This document shows, in pieces, positions 43,405-52,339 of a stretch of DNA of 64,000 nucleotides. The notes below the pieces were generated by a model that was not told the DNA's origin, ran no database searches, and saw nothing but the letters and a program-made list of their open reading frames with translations. Made by a program: the position numbers and the translations under genes. Each line of letters begins with the position of its first letter. Position 1 is the first letter of the stretch. Origin of the DNA: Occultella kanbiaonis (lineage in GTDB: Bacteria > Actinomycetota > Actinomycetes > Actinomycetales > Beutenbergiaceae); the NCBI RefSeq assembly GCF_009708215.1, contig NZ_CP046175.1, positions 248,001 to 312,000 on the forward strand. Direction: 5' to 3'.

Positions 43405-44433
43405 ATGCGCATACTCGGGTGGATCGCCGTCGCCCTCCTCACGGTCGCGGTCGCCGCGACCCTTGACCCGGCGCGGCTCGGCGCAGCCGGGATGAATCTG
43501 TCCACGGTGAACGGTGCGACCCAGTTCATCGCCCTGCGACCGTGGCTCGTCCTGGGGTTCGCGGTCGCCGCGGTCCCGACCGGCCTGCTCGCGGCCGGGG
43601 TCCACCGCTGGCGCGGGGGTGCGCCGAGGCTGATCAGCGTCGTCGTCGTCTTCGCGCTGGCGGCCGCGGGGCATGGCGCCGTGCTGGCCTCGCGCGGGCT
43701 GAGCGCCGGTGACGTCCCGGCGTCCGCGACCGAGGCCGCGGACGAGATCACGATCCTGAACCTGAACGTCCGTGGTGGAGCCGCGAACACGACCGACCTC
43801 GTGGCCCTCGTCCGTGCGGCGGCCGTGGACGTGCTGGTCCTGCCCGAGTCCGGGGCGGACGTGCTCGAGGAGATCGCGGCGGCGCTCGCGGCCGAGGGGG
43901 ACCGGTTCGAGGTGTTCGCGGGCACCCGCGAGCTGTCCCAGCCGGACGGCACGGGCATCCTCGTCAGCGAGCGGTTGGGCGAGTACGCGGAGGTCGCCTC
44001 CACGGAGCGCAGCGTGGTGCGGATCGTCCCGGTGAACGGTGACGGCCCGGCCATCACGGCAGTGCACCCGCGGTCCCCGCCCGGGATCCGTTCCGCGTTC
44101 GCCCGGCCGCAGTCGCTGCAGACGTGGCGCGACGAGGTGGCCGACGTCGCACCGTTGTGCGCGCAGACGCCCGGCGGCATCGTCGCGGGTGACTTCAACG
44201 CCACCCTCGACCACGCCTCGATGCGTGCCATCGCGCCCTGCGTGGACGCCTCGGTGCTCGCCGGGATCGGCGGTGTGTCCACCTACCCGGTGCGGATGCC
44301 GGCCCTGCTCGGCACCACGATCGATCACGTCCTGATCGATCCGGCCGACTTCGAGGTGACGGCGGGCGCCGTCGTGGAGGTCCCGGGTACCGACCACCGG
44401 GGCGTGCTGATCCGGCTGCTCCCGTTGGACTGA
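43405..44433 (+). CDS. Membrane-anchored endonuclease/exonuclease/phosphatase-family protein
   Basis: 342 residues. Three membrane segments in the first 115 residues, then an extracytoplasmic EEP domain: ITILNLNVRGG, LVLPESG with the metal-binding glutamate, VAGDFNATLDH, IDHVLID and GTDHRGVL, the full set of catalytic Asp/Asn/His. Could cleave phosphodiesters of lipids, sugars or nucleic acids outside the cell. ATG at 43405. Upstream of a two-component system on the same strand. Confidence 0.88.
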   Translation: MRILGWIAVALLTVAVAATLDPARLGAAGMNLSTVNGATQFIALRPWLVLGFAVAAVPTGLLAAGVHRWRGGAPRLISVVVVFALAAAGHGAVLASRGLSAGDVPASATEAADEITILNLNVRGGAANTTDLVALVRAAAVDVLVLPESGADVLEEIAAALAAEGDRFEVFAGTRELSQPDGTGILVSERLGEYAEVASTERSVVRIVPVNGDGPAITAVHPRSPPGIRSAFARPQSLQTWRDEVADVAPLCAQTPGGIVAGDFNATLDHASMRAIAPCVDASVLAGIGGVSTYPVRMPALLGTTIDHVLIDPADFEVTAGAVVEVPGTDHRGVLIRLLPLD

Positions 44434-44491
44434 CTCCGACCACTCCCGCGGGGGAGGCGCCGCGGGGGGTGGCCCTGCCAGACTCGAGTCC

Positions 44492-45790
44492 ATGGGACAC
44501 GTGCGACTGCTGGCGGAGACGACCGCCCGGCGGGCCGTGTTCTGCGTCATCGGCGGCCTGATGTTCGGCGCCTACGCGGTGCTCGTCACGGGGTTCATGC
44601 AGATGCTCGGCGACCCTAGCCTGCCGCCGGTGATCATCTGGATCCTTGTGGCCGTGGCGGCAGTGATCGCGCTGAGCCCACCCGTGCTGCTCGGCGTCCG
44701 GACCCTGGAGATCCAGGCCGTGCGCGCGTTCCTGGACGTGGACGTGCCGCTGCCGGTCGGCCCGGTGTCCAACGAGGCCCGCTGGCGGGGCGCGCTCTGG
44801 TACACGGCCCACCTGCTCGTGGGGGCCGCCGCCACCATGGTGCTGCTCTCCGCCGTGCCCGTGGGCATCGTCCTGATCCTGCGGACCTCCGCCGATGGCC
44901 TCGTGATGGGCCAGCTGCTCGGCATCTTCGCCGACGTGCCCTGGCCGTTCGCCATCGTCATCGGGGTACTCATGCTGGCGGCCGCCGGCGCGGCCTACTA
45001 CCTGGGTGGTGCGGTGCTGCGCGTCCTGGCGCCGCGGCTGCTGGGCCCGTCCGCCGCGGAGCGGATCGCGACCCTCGAGCTCGAGGCGCGGACCCTCGCC
45101 GAACGCAACCGGCTCGCACGCGACCTGCACGACTCGGTCGGGCACGCGCTGACCATCACCACGCTCCAGGCCGCCGCCGCCGCTCGGGCGCTCGACCGGG
45201 ACCCGGTCGGCGGCACCGAGGTCGCGCGCACGGCGCTCGCCGCGATCGAGGAGACCGGCCGGGCCGCCGTCGCCGACCTGGACCGGGTGCTCGGCCTGCT
45301 CCGTACGGATGCCGACGACGCTCGTGAGCGAGCACCCGTGCCCACCCTGGCCGGGGCCGCGGAACTCGTCGAGCGGGCCCGGCTGACCGGGCGGGACGTC
45401 CGCCTGGACCTGCCCCAGGCGCTCGACGGCATACCGCTCGTGGTCGGCCGGGAGGCGTACGCCGTCATCCGCGAAGGACTCACGAACGCCCTTCGGCACG
45501 GCGCGGACCCGGTGACGATCGCCGTCACCCGCCCGGGCGAGGAGGTCCGGGTCGAGATCACGAACCGCGTGACCAGCACCGTCCCGGACCCGGGCGGCCG
45601 CGCCGGTGGTCGTGGGCTCGCCGGCCTGCGCGAGGGCCTCACCCTCGTCGGCGGCACCCTGCGCGCCGGCCCTGCCCCGAAAGAGCCCGGGCCCGACCGT
45701 ACGGGCACCGGGGTCGTGACCCACGGAACCTGGCGCCTCATCGCAGCACTGCCGTTGACCGACCCACCTCTGGAGCACGCCGATGACTGA
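44492..45790 (+). CDS. Sensor histidine kinase, NarL/DesK-type
   Basis: 432 residues. Four membrane segments in the N-terminal half with no large extracellular sensor, so it may sense the membrane. HisKA_3 dimerisation box ERNRLARDLHDSVGHALT carries the phospho-accepting histidine (about residue 211), then the HATPase domain (VIREGLTNALRHG, GGRGLAGLREGL). Its stop overlaps the response-regulator start by 8 bp, giving a coupled two-component pair. Signal unknown. Confidence 0.92.
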   Translation: MGHVRLLAETTARRAVFCVIGGLMFGAYAVLVTGFMQMLGDPSLPPVIIWILVAVAAVIALSPPVLLGVRTLEIQAVRAFLDVDVPLPVGPVSNEARWRGALWYTAHLLVGAAATMVLLSAVPVGIVLILRTSADGLVMGQLLGIFADVPWPFAIVIGVLMLAAAGAAYYLGGAVLRVLAPRLLGPSAAERIATLELEARTLAERNRLARDLHDSVGHALTITTLQAAAAARALDRDPVGGTEVARTALAAIEETGRAAVADLDRVLGLLRTDADDARERAPVPTLAGAAELVERARLTGRDVRLDLPQALDGIPLVVGREAYAVIREGLTNALRHGADPVTIAVTRPGEEVRVEITNRVTSTVPDPGGRAGGRGLAGLREGLTLVGGTLRAGPAPKEPGPDRTGTGVVTHGTWRLIAALPLTDPPLEHADD

Positions 45791-46457
45791 ACCGCCCGAC
45801 CCGACCCGCGTCCTGATCGTCGACGACGAGGCCCTCGTGCGCACCGGCCTGCGCATCATCGTCGACGGCGAGGACGACCTGACCGTCGTCGCCGAGGCGG
45901 GCGACGGCGCCGACGTGCCGGACGCCGTCGCCCGTCATGCCCCGGACGTGGTCCTGATGGACGTGCGGATGCCGCGCGTGAACGGTATCGACGCGACCCG
46001 GGCGGTCGTCGAACGCGGTGAGCGCGCGGGCGGCGGGCCGCGCGTGATCGTCGTGACCACGTTCGAGAACGACGACTACGTCTTCGACGCGCTCCTCGCC
46101 GGGGCGAGTGGCTTCCTGCTCAAGCGGGCCCGGCCGGAGGAGGTCCTGGATGCGATCCGGGTGGTCGCGCGCGGGGAGTCGGTGCTGTTCCCGCGGGCGC
46201 TGCGCCGGCTGGCGCGCGGCCGGCAGAGCCCGACGGCGGACGGCCTGTCCGGAGCGGGCCTCACCGACCGTGAGGGCGAGGTGCTGCGGCTGATGGCCGC
46301 CGGCAGGTCCAACGCGGAGATCGCCGGCGAGCTCTATCTCGGTGTCGAGACGGTCAAGACCCACGTGGGCAACGTGCTCGCCAAGCTCGGCGTCCGGGAC
46401 CGCACCCAGGCCGTGGTCGTCGCGTTCACCTCGGGGTTCGTGCCGGCGGCGGAGTAG
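45783..46457 (+). CDS. Response regulator, NarL/FixJ-type
   Basis: 224 residues. Receiver domain with the acidic pair in IVDDEALVRTGL, phospho-acceptor aspartate in VVLMDVRMPRVNG (about residue 60), and VVTTFENDDYVFDALLAGASG. C-terminal LuxR-type HTH: LTDREGEVLRLMAAGRSNAE, then LGVETVKTHVGNVLAKLGVR. Cognate partner of the overlapping kinase gene; targets not evident. Convergent with the SCO1664-family gene. Confidence 0.94.
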   Translation: MTEPPDPTRVLIVDDEALVRTGLRIIVDGEDDLTVVAEAGDGADVPDAVARHAPDVVLMDVRMPRVNGIDATRAVVERGERAGGGPRVIVVTTFENDDYVFDALLAGASGFLLKRARPEEVLDAIRVVARGESVLFPRALRRLARGRQSPTADGLSGAGLTDREGEVLRLMAAGRSNAEIAGELYLGVETVKTHVGNVLAKLGVRDRTQAVVVAFTSGFVPAAE

Positions 46458-46566
46458 CCTCGCCGGACGCGAGCGCGAGGACGGGGGATCGAGGAGCACA
46501 TCGCGCAGGTACTAAGCGCCCGCGGGCACGCCGAACTCCGGCGCCTCGACCGGGCGGAGCCAGGGG

Positions 46567-47355
46567 TCAGAACGGCGGCCACGGGACCGCGGGCATCTCC
46601 CCACTCGGTGCGGGGAAGTGGGCCTGCGCCAGCAGGGCGTCGCACCGCTGCACGGTCGCTTCCACCTCCTCGGGGGTGAGCAGCTCGCCGAGGAGGGCGC
46701 CGAGGTCGCCGGCCAGGCTCGCGCGGACGCGTTCGACACCGGCCACCTCGTCGGGATCGAGGCCCTTGCCGAGCCAGCCCCACAGGACGGTGCGGAGCTT
46801 GTGCTCGGTGTGGAAGGTGAGCCCGTGGTCCACGCCGTACCGGTGGCCGGCCGCCGTCGGGAGGATGTGACCGCCCTTGCGGTCAGCGTTGTTCGCGACG
46901 ATGTCGAAGACCGCCATCCGGCGCAGTGCCGCCGAGTCCTCGTGGATCAGGGACACGATGCGGTCATCGGCGTCAAGGCCGTCGAAGACGTGGAGCCACC
47001 CCTCGGGGACCGCGTCGGCCGGGACCAGGTCCACCGGGTCCTGCGCAGGGTCGGGCTCGCACCACACCTGCACCATCCCGTGCCCGAGCGGGCCGTCGCG
47101 CAGCCAGGTCCTGGGGACCACGTCCCACCCGAACGACTCCGACAACGCGTGGGCGGCCACCTCGCGCCGCGCCAGCGTGCCGTCGGGGAAGTCCCAGAGC
47201 GGGCGCTCGCCGGCGACGGGCTTGTAGACGACACGCACGCCCTCGATCCGGCCGACGAACGTGGCGTTCGAGGCCTGCCGGATCCGGCCGACGAGTTCGA
47301 GCTCGCCGTCCGCGAGCCTGCCGACGTCGGCCTCGCCGGTGGACACCTCGCTCAT
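46567..47355 (-). CDS. SCO1664-family protein (PI3/4-kinase-like fold)
   Basis: 262 residues. RIEGVRVVYKPVAGERPLWDF resembles a nucleotide-binding N-lobe lysine motif; FDIVANNADRKGGHIL and YGVDHGLTFH resemble the catalytic D-x-x-x-x-N loop and DxG of PI3/4-kinase-like proteins. Function in actinobacteria is unknown. Overlaps DUF3090 by ATGA and sits with the MSMEG_4193-like phosphatase, a conserved trio usually near the mycothiol ligase gene mshC (mshC itself is not in the window). Confidence 0.88.
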   Translation of the reverse strand: MSEVSTGEADVGRLADGELELVGRIRQASNATFVGRIEGVRVVYKPVAGERPLWDFPDGTLARREVAAHALSESFGWDVVPRTWLRDGPLGHGMVQVWCEPDPAQDPVDLVPADAVPEGWLHVFDGLDADDRIVSLIHEDSAALRRMAVFDIVANNADRKGGHILPTAAGHRYGVDHGLTFHTEHKLRTVLWGWLGKGLDPDEVAGVERVRASLAGDLGALLGELLTPEEVEATVQRCDALLAQAHFPAPSGEMPAVPWPPF

Positions 47356-47915
47356 GTGAAGGAGTCGGGCAGGGTGCAGACGTGCTCGTCGCCCTCGATC
47401 GGGGCTCCGCAGAGCGGGCAGATCGGCCGGCCGGCGCCGACCATCTCCCGGGCCCGGGACGCGAACACCCGAGCCGATCCGACGGGGATCCGGACCTGGA
47501 GGACCTCCTCGGGCTCGAAGTCCTCGGGGTCGAACTCCTCGAGGGCCTCCTCGTCCTCGGAGCCGGCCAGCGGGAGCGCCTCGATCACGATCTGGGCGGT
47601 GGTCGGGTCCCAGCCGAGGCTCATCGTGCCGACGCGGAACCGCTCCTCGACCGGCTCGTCCAGGGGCTCGTGGTCGAGGAGGCCCTCCGGAGCCTTCTCG
47701 GGCACGCTGAACGGGTTGCCGTCCTCGGCCATCAGCCGGTCCAGCACCTCATCGATCTTGAGGGCGAGCGCGGCGGACTGTTCCTTCTCGAGCGCCACGC
47801 TGACGAGTTGCGACCCCGCGCGGGCCTGCAGGTAGAACGTGCGCGCGCCGGGCTGGCCGACGGTGCCCACGACGAAGCGGTCGGGCCAGTCGAATCCGTG
47901 GACGAGAGGAGTCAT
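47352..47915 (-). CDS. DUF3090-family protein
   Basis: 187 residues. RFVVGTVGQPGARTFYLQAR at the N-terminus is the family signature. A C-terminal zinc-ribbon-like CPLCGAPIEGDEHVC follows an acidic segment (EDEEALEEFDPEDF). Cytoplasmic protein of unknown function. Middle gene of the leftward trio; nine bases separate it from the phosphatase-like gene upstream. Confidence 0.9.
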   Translation of the reverse strand: MTPLVHGFDWPDRFVVGTVGQPGARTFYLQARAGSQLVSVALEKEQSAALALKIDEVLDRLMAEDGNPFSVPEKAPEGLLDHEPLDEPVEERFRVGTMSLGWDPTTAQIVIEALPLAGSEDEEALEEFDPEDFEPEEVLQVRIPVGSARVFASRAREMVGAGRPICPLCGAPIEGDEHVCTLPDSFT

Positions 47916-47924
47916 GACTCCATG

Positions 47925-48650
47925 CTACGAGCGTGTCGAGGTGGAGTGGCCGGAGCCCGCGTCCGTACCTGCGCCACCACCGACCGCAGCCTCGGCCGCG
48001 GTCGTGGTGCTGGACTTCGCGAGCCAGGCCAGATCGCCGCCGTCGGTGTTGACGGCGACCACGTTCGGACGGGTCGGGGTGTACTGCACGATCGACACGG
48101 AGGCGGGCCCGACGTTGATCCGCTGGAACAGGTCGAGGTGCATGCCGAGGGCATCGGCGAGGACGGACTTGATGAGGTCCCCGTGGCTCACGGCCACCCA
48201 GACCGCCCCCGGGCCGTGCTCCGCCTCGAACGCGGCGTCGCGCTGCCGGACTGCGGTGACGGCGCGTGCCTGCATGGCCGCCATGGACTCCCCGCCGGGG
48301 AAGGTCACCGCGGACGGCTGCCGCTGCACGATCGGCCACAGGTCGTCCTTGACGAGGTCCTTCAGCGTCAGGCCCTGCCACTGCCCGTAGTCGCACTCGG
48401 TCAGGGCCGCGTCGGTCCACACCCCCGGGTTCGACGACCGCGCGTCGAGGATCGCCTGGGTGGTCTGCTCGCAGCGCAGCATCGGGCTGGTGACGACGCC
48501 GACGAGTGGCACCGGAGCCAGCCGCTCCCCGGTGCTGCGGGCCTGGGCACGGCCGGTCTCGTCGAGCTCGACGCCGGGCGTCCTGCCCGCGAGCACACCG
48601 CTCGCGTTCGCAGTGGTGCGGCCGTGACGAACGAGGAGGAGGGTGGCCAT
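47925..48650 (-). CDS. Histidine phosphatase superfamily protein, MSMEG_4193 family
   Basis: 241 residues. Starts MATLLLVRHGRTTAN with the RHG catalytic histidine, then GRAQARSTGERL, SPMLRCEQTTQAIL, and the second histidine in WVAVSHGDLIKSVLAD. A phosphomutase/phosphatase of unknown substrate, first gene of the SCO1664-DUF3090 trio. ATG at 48648-48650 places the RHG motif at the usual position; upstream in-frame sequence is not conserved-looking. Confidence 0.92.
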   Translation of the reverse strand: MATLLLVRHGRTTANASGVLAGRTPGVELDETGRAQARSTGERLAPVPLVGVVTSPMLRCEQTTQAILDARSSNPGVWTDAALTECDYGQWQGLTLKDLVKDDLWPIVQRQPSAVTFPGGESMAAMQARAVTAVRQRDAAFEAEHGPGAVWVAVSHGDLIKSVLADALGMHLDLFQRINVGPASVSIVQYTPTRPNVVAVNTDGGDLAWLAKSSTTTAAEAAVGGGAGTDAGSGHSTSTRS

Positions 48651-48718
48651 GGTCGTAGAGCCTACGGTGCGGAGCCGACGGTGAAGCCGTCCGGGCATCG
48701 GCGTGGGTGTTGACCGGC

Positions 48719-49747
48719 TCAGGCTCCGGCGACCATCGCGCGTACCGCGGTGCCGTCCACCTCGGAGAGCGACGCGTGCTGCCAGCGCGGCTGGTGGTCC
48801 TTGTCGACCAGCACGGCCCGGACACCCTCGACGAAGTCCGGAGCGGCGGTGATCGCGGTCGCGACGCGGAGGTCCTGGGCGAGCACCTCGGTGACCGAGC
48901 CGAGTTCGGCTGCCCCTCTGATCGCCGCCAGCGTCACCGCGACGGACAGCGGGGACCGCGTGGCCAGGACGTCACCGGCCTCGCGGGCGGCGGGTTCGGG
49001 AGCCCCGCGGAGTGCCTCGAGGATCGCGACCGGGTCGTCCCCGGCGTAGCAGCGGTCGATCCAGCCCCGCTCGGCCGTCGAGGGAGCGGCCGGCGCGTTC
49101 TGGCCGACGGTTGCCTCGAGGTCCTCGCCGGAGGCAAGCCGGGCGACGATCGTCGGCCACGACCCGGAGTCGACGAGGGTGTCGGCGAACCCGACCGCGA
49201 TCGCGTCCGCGCCACCGGCCTGGCTGCCGGTGAGCGCACAGTGGGTGCCGAGCTCGCCCGGCGCCCGGGACAGGAGGAACAACGAACCGACGTCCGGGAA
49301 CAGGCCGATCCCGGTCTCGGGCATCGCGATCCGGGTGCGTTCGGTGACCAGCCGCAACGAGCCGTGTGCCGACACCCCGATGCCGCCGCCCATCACGATC
49401 CCGTCCATGAACGCCACGTACGGCTTGGGATAGTCGGAGATCAGCGCGTTGAGGGCGTACTCCGCGCGGAAGAAGCCGGCGGCGTCCAGGGTGCCGTCGA
49501 GCAGGCCGGCGCGGATCGCGCGGACGTCCGCGCCGGAACACAGTCCGCGGTCCCCGGCGCCCTCGAGGGCGACCGCGGTGATCCGCTCGTCGCCGGCCCA
49601 GTCCTCCAGCAGATTCGTGAGCGTGCAGATCATGCCCGGCGTCAGGGCGTTGATCGCGCGCGGCCGGTTCAGGCGGAGCCGACCGAGCGAGCCCTCGACT
49701 GCGACGAGCACCTCGTCGGAATCATCACGCGCTGCACGAAACTCCAT
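48719..49747 (-). CDS. Enoyl-CoA hydratase/isomerase family, 3-hydroxyisobutyryl-CoA hydrolase-like
   Basis: 342 residues, the length of HIBYL-CoA hydrolases rather than simple hydratases (about 260). Crotonase motifs: INALTPGMICTLTNLLEDW, CSGADVRAIR (oxyanion hole), YVAFMDGIVMGGGIGVSAHG and PETGIGLFPDVGS, the last being characteristic of the hydrolase branch with its acidic catalytic residue. It would hydrolyse 3-hydroxyisobutyryl-CoA in valine degradation. Single leftward gene. ATG at 49745-49747. Confidence 0.87.
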   Translation of the reverse strand: MEFRAARDDSDEVLVAVEGSLGRLRLNRPRAINALTPGMICTLTNLLEDWAGDERITAVALEGAGDRGLCSGADVRAIRAGLLDGTLDAAGFFRAEYALNALISDYPKPYVAFMDGIVMGGGIGVSAHGSLRLVTERTRIAMPETGIGLFPDVGSLFLLSRAPGELGTHCALTGSQAGGADAIAVGFADTLVDSGSWPTIVARLASGEDLEATVGQNAPAAPSTAERGWIDRCYAGDDPVAILEALRGAPEPAAREAGDVLATRSPLSVAVTLAAIRGAAELGSVTEVLAQDLRVATAITAAPDFVEGVRAVLVDKDHQPRWQHASLSEVDGTAVRAMVAGA

Positions 49748-49834
49748 GATGTTCCACCCTCCGTCGGCCGCGCCCCGATGCTACTTGGGGTCCGCGCGGG
49801 GCACCCTCGCGGGTATCGTCCTCAGGCGGCCGGC

Positions 49835-51070
49835 TCACTCGGGTCGCGGCCCGACGTAGGCCGACTCCGGTCGCAGCCGCAGCGGCTTATGGCCGTACTC
49901 GTCCACCACGTGCGCGAGCCACCCGGCCGTTCGGGCGACGGCGAAGATCGCCTGCCCGGCGTCGTCGCCCATCTCCGCTCCCACGGCCAGGACCGCCAAC
50001 GCCAGATCGACGTTGACGGGCCGGCCGGTGCGCGGCCCGACCATCGCGACCAGCTCTCGTGCCGCTCGGATCGCGGCGGCGTAACGGTTCATGGTCGACA
50101 TCCGGCCCAGTAGGTACGCCGCCCTCGGATCGGTGTGGCGGTACAGCACATGTCCGAAGCCCGGGATGCCGCGACCGCGGGCGGCCTGCCCGGCGATCGC
50201 TCGGTCCGGCGGACCCTCGGCCGCATCCCGGAGCATCTGGGTCGCCGCGGACGGAGCAGACCCGTGCATGGCGCTGTCGAACGCGGACAGGGCGCAGGCG
50301 ATCGCGGCGTAGGGATGCGCACGGGCGGAGGCCGCGACGCGCGCGGCGAGCGTCGCCGTGGCCAGGTCGTGGTCCAGGCACAGGACGAGCGTCGCGTCCA
50401 GGAGAGCCAGATCGGCCGGGGTGCTGGTCGAGGCCGTCAGTTTCGGCCAGAGTCGCTGCGCCAGTGACGCCGAACCGGGGGCGGCCGGTCCGAGGTCGGG
50501 AAGGGCGTCGACCATCGTGGCGATGAGGCGCCGCCCGGCGGAGTGGACGGCGTCCGGCGCGAGGTCGGTGCGGAGCGGGTCGTGCGAGCCGGCGATCACC
50601 ACGCTCAGCTGCATCCGGTCGATCAGCCGGGCTGCCGGCCCGAGGAGGTCGCCGGCGGCACGGGCCGGGCCGATCACCTCGGCACCGGCGTGGCAGCCCC
50701 GGCCGCCGGCCGTAGCCGCGGTCTGCGCCCAGAGGAGGTCGATCGCGGCCTCGAGACCGACGGTCCTGGCAAGGTCCGTCGCCCTGCGTCCGCGGTAGTA
50801 CAGCTCGTCGTCCTCGATGAGGGTGAGCGGGGAGTCGAGGACCATCAGCGGGCGACCGCGGCCGTGATCGGGAGCCGCACCCTCCCGTCCGCGCCGCCTC
50901 GTCGCGGCCAGTTGCTCCACGTCGAGCGCATCGAACGTCGAGCCGCCACCGGTCTCCGCCCGGGTGCTCCCGATGAGCCCGCGCGAGACGTAGGCGTAGA
51001 GGGTCGTCGGCTTCACGCCCAGGCGTGCGGCGGCCTGCGCCGTGGTCAGGCGCGGCAGCGGCTCGGACAC
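49835..51070 (-). CDS. HTH-domain / citrate synthase fusion protein
   Basis: 411 residues from the GTG at 51068-51070 (GGAGG upstream). Residues 1-60 form a MerR/excisionase-like winged helix (TAQAAARLGVKPTTLYAYVS and DVEQLAATRR). The remainder is a citrate synthase fold, keeping both catalytic histidines (SAMHGSAPS; PGFGHVLYR) and the aspartate (NVDLALAVL). It may condense acyl-CoA with an oxoacid, or use that pocket to sense metabolites and regulate DNA. It is divergent from a second citrate synthase across an inverted-repeat-rich gap, which favours a regulatory role. Confidence 0.85.
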   Translation of the reverse strand: MSEPLPRLTTAQAAARLGVKPTTLYAYVSRGLIGSTRAETGGGSTFDALDVEQLAATRRRGREGAAPDHGRGRPLMVLDSPLTLIEDDELYYRGRRATDLARTVGLEAAIDLLWAQTAATAGGRGCHAGAEVIGPARAAGDLLGPAARLIDRMQLSVVIAGSHDPLRTDLAPDAVHSAGRRLIATMVDALPDLGPAAPGSASLAQRLWPKLTASTSTPADLALLDATLVLCLDHDLATATLAARVAASARAHPYAAIACALSAFDSAMHGSAPSAATQMLRDAAEGPPDRAIAGQAARGRGIPGFGHVLYRHTDPRAAYLLGRMSTMNRYAAAIRAARELVAMVGPRTGRPVNVDLALAVLAVGAEMGDDAGQAIFAVARTAGWLAHVVDEYGHKPLRLRPESAYVGPRPE

Positions 51071-51084
51071 GATGCCTCCGCGAT

Positions 51085-51120
51085 ATTGATGCGATCAACA
51101 TTGATTGGTCAGTGATCAAT
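51085..51120. promoter_or_regulatory. Nested inverted repeats in the divergent citrate-synthase promoter region
   Basis: TTGAT-GCG-ATCAA (51086-51098) and TTGAT-N9-ATCAA (51101-51119) lie side by side within outer arms ATTGAT...ATCAAT, in unusually AT-rich DNA for this window. They are positioned to control both divergent genes; the HTH-citrate synthase is the obvious candidate ligand. Confidence 0.6.
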
Positions 51121-51164
51121 GCCTGTGGTCTCGTGAGGCTACCCGATCGTCACAGGAGGAACCG

Positions 51165-52334
51165 ATGCAGTCACCGTCACGCATGGACAATGCCCCGATC
51201 ACCGTCCCTCGGGGGCTCACGAACGTCGTCGTCACCGAGACCGGACTCAGTGACGTGCGTGGCCACGAGGGCTTCTATCACTACCGCCAGTACTCGGCCA
51301 CGGAGCTCGCCGGGTCCCGTCCCGTCGAGGACGTCTGGAAGCTCCTGCTCGACGGCGAGCTCCCCGACGCCGCGGCGGGTGACGCGTTCGCTGCCGAGGT
51401 GGCCGCCGAGGCACCGGTGCGACCGGACCTCGCCGAGCTGCTTCCCGCCATCGCGCGGGCGGCCGGACCGGCCGACCCGCTCGCGGGCCTGCGGGCCGCA
51501 CTCGCCCTCGAGGGATCCCAGCGCGGCCTGCGACCGCTCTACGACCTCACCCGGGCGCAGCGCCGCGATGACCTGATCGGCCTCGCCGCGCGGGTACCCA
51601 CGATCGTCGCCGCGCTCGCCAGGCTTCGGGCCGGGGACCGGCCGGTCGAGCCCCGACCGGACCTCGGCCTGGTGGCGAACTACCTGTACATGCTGCGCGG
51701 CGAGCAGGCCGAGCAGGCACACGTCGCAGCGCTGTCCGCCTATCTGGTGGCGGCCATCGACCACGGCTTCAACGCCTCCACCTTCACCGCCAGGGTGATC
51801 GCCTCGACCGGTGCCGACGCCGCGTCCTGCCTCGTCGGGGCGCTCGGCGCACTGTCCGGACCGCTGCACGGCGGCGCTCCCAGCCGGGCGCTGGACAGCC
51901 TCGACGAGATCGGCACCCCCGAGCGCATCGACGACTGGGTGAGCGAGCAGCTACGGGCCGGGAGACGGATCATGGGGTTCGGGCACCCGGTGTATCGCAC
52001 CGAGGACCCGCGCTCGGCCCTGCTGAAGCGGGTCGCCAAGGGCTTCGGAGGACCACGCATCGACTTCGCGGTCGCCGTCGAGGAGCGGATCCCCGAACTC
52101 CTCGAACGGCACAAGCCGGGCCGCGCCCTGCACACGAACCTCGAGTGGTATGCGGGCGCCGTGATGGAACATCTCGGGTTCGAGCGCGCCCTGTTCACTC
52201 CGACCTTCGCCGCCGCGCGGGTGCTCGGCTGGACCGCCAACATCCTGGAACAGAGCGAGGACTCCAAGATCATCCGCCCGTCCTCGCGCTACGTCGGCCC
52301 GCCGGCGCCGCAACCGGTGCCGGACCGGGTCTGA
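51165..52334 (+). CDS. Citrate synthase / 2-methylcitrate synthase-like
   Basis: 389 residues, standard length for type-I synthases. ATG at 51165 follows AGGAGGA (51154-51160). Catalytic histidine regions are intact (GPLHGGAPS; MGFGHPVYR). At the position where well-studied enzymes have N-V-D, this protein has N-L-E (TNLEWYAG), a conservative Asp-to-Glu change. It ends SRYVGPPAPQP, as CoA-binding citrate synthases do. The acyl-CoA preference (acetyl or propionyl) cannot be read. Divergent from the HTH-fusion paralogue. Confidence 0.88.
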   Translation: MQSPSRMDNAPITVPRGLTNVVVTETGLSDVRGHEGFYHYRQYSATELAGSRPVEDVWKLLLDGELPDAAAGDAFAAEVAAEAPVRPDLAELLPAIARAAGPADPLAGLRAALALEGSQRGLRPLYDLTRAQRRDDLIGLAARVPTIVAALARLRAGDRPVEPRPDLGLVANYLYMLRGEQAEQAHVAALSAYLVAAIDHGFNASTFTARVIASTGADAASCLVGALGALSGPLHGGAPSRALDSLDEIGTPERIDDWVSEQLRAGRRIMGFGHPVYRTEDPRSALLKRVAKGFGGPRIDFAVAVEERIPELLERHKPGRALHTNLEWYAGAVMEHLGFERALFTPTFAAARVLGWTANILEQSEDSKIIRPSSRYVGPPAPQPVPDRV

Positions 52335-52339
52335 CCAGC

